Of a stretch of 7,887 bases of DNA, positions 5,964 to 7,887 are shown in pieces (the first letter of the stretch is position 1; the number at the start of each line of letters is the position of its first letter). A model generated the notes under the pieces. It saw only the letters and a program-made list of their open reading frames with translations, was not told the origin of the DNA and ran no database searches. The stretch comes from an uncultured Methylococcaceae bacterium (GTDB taxonomy: Bacteria; Pseudomonadota; Gammaproteobacteria; Methylococcales; Methylococcaceae), in assembly GCA_903910005.1 (NCBI GenBank), contig CAIVXW010000126.1, forward strand, positions 1-7,887, read 5' to 3'. A program made the translations under genes and the position numbers.

Positions 5964-7217
5964 ATGACGGCAACCACCTGGCGTATCGGTGCCTGGCTGA
6001 ATGCCATACAAAGCACGTTTGTCGGTCTGCTGCGGGTATGGTCAGTACCCATCGTGCTGATGTTGAGCCTGGCCTCCGGGTACACGACGTATTATGGCCT
6101 GTCCTTTTTCATCGTCGACTGGATCGCGCTGATTGTCACCATTGCCGTGCAATCCATCATCGTCATCAGTACGCTGGAACTGGCCTCAATCCACTGGCGG
6201 GCCAATCCGTCCCGCTACCTGGCGGTTCTGGTCTCGCTGCTGGTTGCCCTGGTGGTGTCGGTGTCGTTTTCGTATTTCAAGTTTTACGAATTTTCCCGGC
6301 ACGATGCCCTGCAACTCCAGCGTTTCGATGGCCTTGAATCCAGTATTGAGGGGTACCTGGACACGGTGGTCAATGTCAAAAGCCAACTCATGGCCCGCCA
6401 ACAGGAGCGGGTTGAGAAAGCCGGTGCCGAAACCAGCCAGGCTTATATGGGATCACATCCTGACATGCCGGGTGAATTTCGTCATCTGATCGGCAAGGGC
6501 CGATTCTACAGCCATTTCAGTGAAATCCTGGCTGGCGAGCGTGAGCAACAGAAAAAACTGGAAGCCCGTTTTCTCGAGATGGAGCGGCACGTCAGTCAGT
6601 TGCGTGCCAGTCTGGGCTACTTTTCCGGCCATCTCAATGATGCTGCCGCCTATCAGCAGGTGCTGCAAGCCTTTCAAACCACCCGGGAAATGACCGAGAC
6701 GCTCATTACAAGCTACGGACTCAAACCGGTCAAACCGCCGCATATCGGCTCCTGGGGCGAATTTTCCCAGGGCATCACCCCGTCCCTTGCCATGTGGGAA
6801 GATATTTCACTGTTTGCCCTCGCCAGTGCGGCAATGGTCGATTTCTTTACCCTGGTTCTGTCGTACCGGCTCGAATTTTCCGCACCAGGCCCCCTGACCG
6901 AAGAGGAAAAACGCCTGGCCTTCGAGGGATTACGCCAATTCAGCGAATTCACCATCAATCGCAATGACGAACTTGAATTCGTCTTTCGCAAAAGCGACCT
7001 GGAACGGGCGCGACGTTATTCGGACTGGTCACGCATGTTTGTGGTTGCCATGCTGCTCAACCGGGGCTTTCTTAGAAAGGTCAGCCAGCACACGGTGGAA
7101 TTTTCCCCCAACCTGTATCCCGTCATTGGTGAACAGATGCGGCTTCTGGGGGAGGATGCCTCACAGTCCGGGCATCCCCTGCTGGAACTGATGAAGAAAA
7201 GGGGGTACGGTGCATGA
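5964..7217 (+). CDS. Four-span membrane protein with large central helical region, unknown function
   Basis: I do not recognise this 417-residue protein. Hydrophobic spans are visible at about 27-47, 51-73, 85-107 and 280-301. Positive residues at the N-terminus and in the HWRANPSR loop between spans 2 and 3 suggest a cytoplasmic N-terminus. Residues 108-279 would then be periplasmic and 302-417 cytoplasmic. The periplasmic part is rich in Glu, Gln, Lys and Arg with helical, coiled-coil-like stretches (about 115-158 and 186-250). Span 4 carries an aspartate in MVDFFTLVL. The cytoplasmic tail is charged and soluble-looking. The layout resembles DUF4407-type proteins only in outline. The ATG at 5964 has AGGGGGA eight bases upstream; an in-frame TTG at 5913 is less likely because it overlaps the start of the divergent small gene. 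It overlaps the next gene by ATGA, indicating a shared operon and probably a shared complex. Confidence 0.8.
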   Translation: MTATTWRIGAWLNAIQSTFVGLLRVWSVPIVLMLSLASGYTTYYGLSFFIVDWIALIVTIAVQSIIVISTLELASIHWRANPSRYLAVLVSLLVALVVSVSFSYFKFYEFSRHDALQLQRFDGLESSIEGYLDTVVNVKSQLMARQQERVEKAGAETSQAYMGSHPDMPGEFRHLIGKGRFYSHFSEILAGEREQQKKLEARFLEMERHVSQLRASLGYFSGHLNDAAAYQQVLQAFQTTREMTETLITSYGLKPVKPPHIGSWGEFSQGITPSLAMWEDISLFALASAAMVDFFTLVLSYRLEFSAPGPLTEEEKRLAFEGLRQFSEFTINRNDELEFVFRKSDLERARRYSDWSRMFVVAMLLNRGFLRKVSQHTVEFSPNLYPVIGEQMRLLGEDASQSGHPLLELMKKRGYGA

Positions 7218-7887
7218 ATGCAGTTCGGGATGCGGTGTGGGAACCCGGTTTTGAACCGGAGCGCAAACTGGCAGTCATTCGGCTGGGCGGTTTGCAGTGG
7301 TGTTTCCCGGCCAGCCAGTCCGGGATAAGACGATTTTATCAACGCATCATTCCGGTTCCGGTCGAAGACTGGACGCTCGACCTGAGAGACTGGTCGCTGG
7401 GAAGCGGGTGTACGGTCAATACCCGGCTCGACCTCCGTTTTCAGCCAACCCTGGCATTCGTTCAGGGCTGTCTGGATCAGCCACAAAGTGCGGGTGACAT
7501 CATTCGGCACACCTATCACGCCCTTTTGCAGGATCAGGTCGAACAACGCTTGAAGAGCCTGCCGCCTGAAATCTGGCTGGACGATGATCTGAGCGACATT
7601 GAAACCTGTATTGGTCAGGAGATACAGGAGTTTATGATTCTCTCCCGGATACAAAGCCGTTGCCACTGCACCCTCCGCTTCAGGTTCCTGGACGAGGTAG
7701 CAGACCCCGGGCACGACACCGCCTCCCGCCCGCGTCATCAGGCCGTCATTCGCACCCTGCGCGAACGCCTGCACCAGGCCCGTTTGCGTCATCAGCAGGA
7801 CATTTTTGAACAGCAGGCTGAAGCCAGTCGCTGCAGAATTGAACAGCAGCAAAAAATGACTGCCCTGCTACGGGAGGAAACTGAAGC
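7214..7887 (+). CDS. SPFH/band-7-like protein with coiled coil, partial at 3' end
   Basis: The frame opens at the ATG of an ATGA overlap with the previous gene and stays open to the window edge for 224 codons. A purine-rich AAGGGGG lies about eight bases upstream. No signal peptide or membrane span is seen, so the product is probably cytoplasmic. Residues about 15-160 show alternating strands (LAVIRLGGLQWCF, CTVNTRLDLRFQPTLAFV) followed by helices (IIRHTYHALLQDQVEQRL, IETCIGQEIQEFMILSRI) and a last strand (RCHCTLRFRFLD). This strand-helix-strand order recalls SPFH/band-7 domains (inference, not a motif match). From about 174 the sequence is a Gln/Arg/Glu-rich helix continuing past the window, as expected for the coiled coil after an SPFH domain. 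Cysteines at 30, 66, 86, 132, 150 and 152 include a CHC pair. Function is unknown; coupling to the membrane gene suggests they act together. Confidence 0.75.
   Translation, partial: MNAVRDAVWEPGFEPERKLAVIRLGGLQWCFPASQSGIRRFYQRIIPVPVEDWTLDLRDWSLGSGCTVNTRLDLRFQPTLAFVQGCLDQPQSAGDIIRHTYHALLQDQVEQRLKSLPPEIWLDDDLSDIETCIGQEIQEFMILSRIQSRCHCTLRFRFLDEVADPGHDTASRPRHQAVIRTLRERLHQARLRHQQDIFEQQAEASRCRIEQQQKMTALLREETE

Noticed and set aside
5769..5990. Plus-strand intrinsic terminator after rapA
   Set aside because: No stem followed by a T run was found. GGCC repeats near 5871-5883 are not followed by T.
7016..7852. Minus-strand open frame of 278 codons at the right end
   Set aside because: It overlaps the end of the four-span gene and the whole visible part of the next one. 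The plus-strand frame is open to the edge, starts in an ATGA overlap with a good ribosome site, and has a plausible fold pattern, so the minus frame is a shadow.

Overview
The window looks like chromosomal DNA from a gammaproteobacterial methylotroph, most likely a methanotroph of the Methylococcales type. The evidence is a formaldehyde-activating enzyme gene (fae) of the tetrahydromethanopterin (H4MPT) C1 pathway, next to a CitG-family gene of the archaeal/methylotroph kind, together with a full-length RapA, which is typical of Gammaproteobacteria. Base composition is moderately GC-rich and looks even across the window. I see no insertion sequence, tRNA, rRNA, integrase or CRISPR array.

Layout. 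(1) Positions 1-958: the last 24 codons of an unidentified gene overlap (ATGA) a CitG-like gene. (2) Positions 959-1679: a short intergenic region, then fae, closed by a very strong intrinsic terminator. (3) Positions 1680-2817: modC, the ATPase of the molybdate ABC transporter, without modA or modB beside it. Its GTG start has no Shine-Dalgarno of its own and overlaps the stop of an 8-codon upstream reading frame. (4) Positions 2818-5768: rapA, the Swi2/Snf2-type RNA polymerase recycling factor, preceded by an extended -10 promoter candidate. (5) Positions 5772-5918, minus strand: an unlisted 48-residue single-span membrane protein gene that converges on rapA with only 3 bp between stops. A perfect minus-strand intrinsic terminator for it lies inside the rapA coding sequence. 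(6) Positions 5964-7887: a two-gene unit of a four-span membrane protein with a long, probably periplasmic, helical region, overlapping (ATGA) a second gene that runs off the window and looks SPFH/band-7-like with a following coiled coil.

How the genes may work together. Fae condenses formaldehyde with H4MPT. The CitG-like protein may act in making that cofactor (inference). ModC would supply molybdate, which the formate-producing and formate-oxidising end of the same route commonly needs (inference from family knowledge). rapA and the last three genes have no evident link to C1 metabolism. The membrane protein/SPFH-like pair is the least explained part of the window.

All stretches without a gene are shorter than about 100 bases. 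The long minus-strand open frames opposite the CitG-like gene, fae, rapA and the last gene are judged to be shadows.
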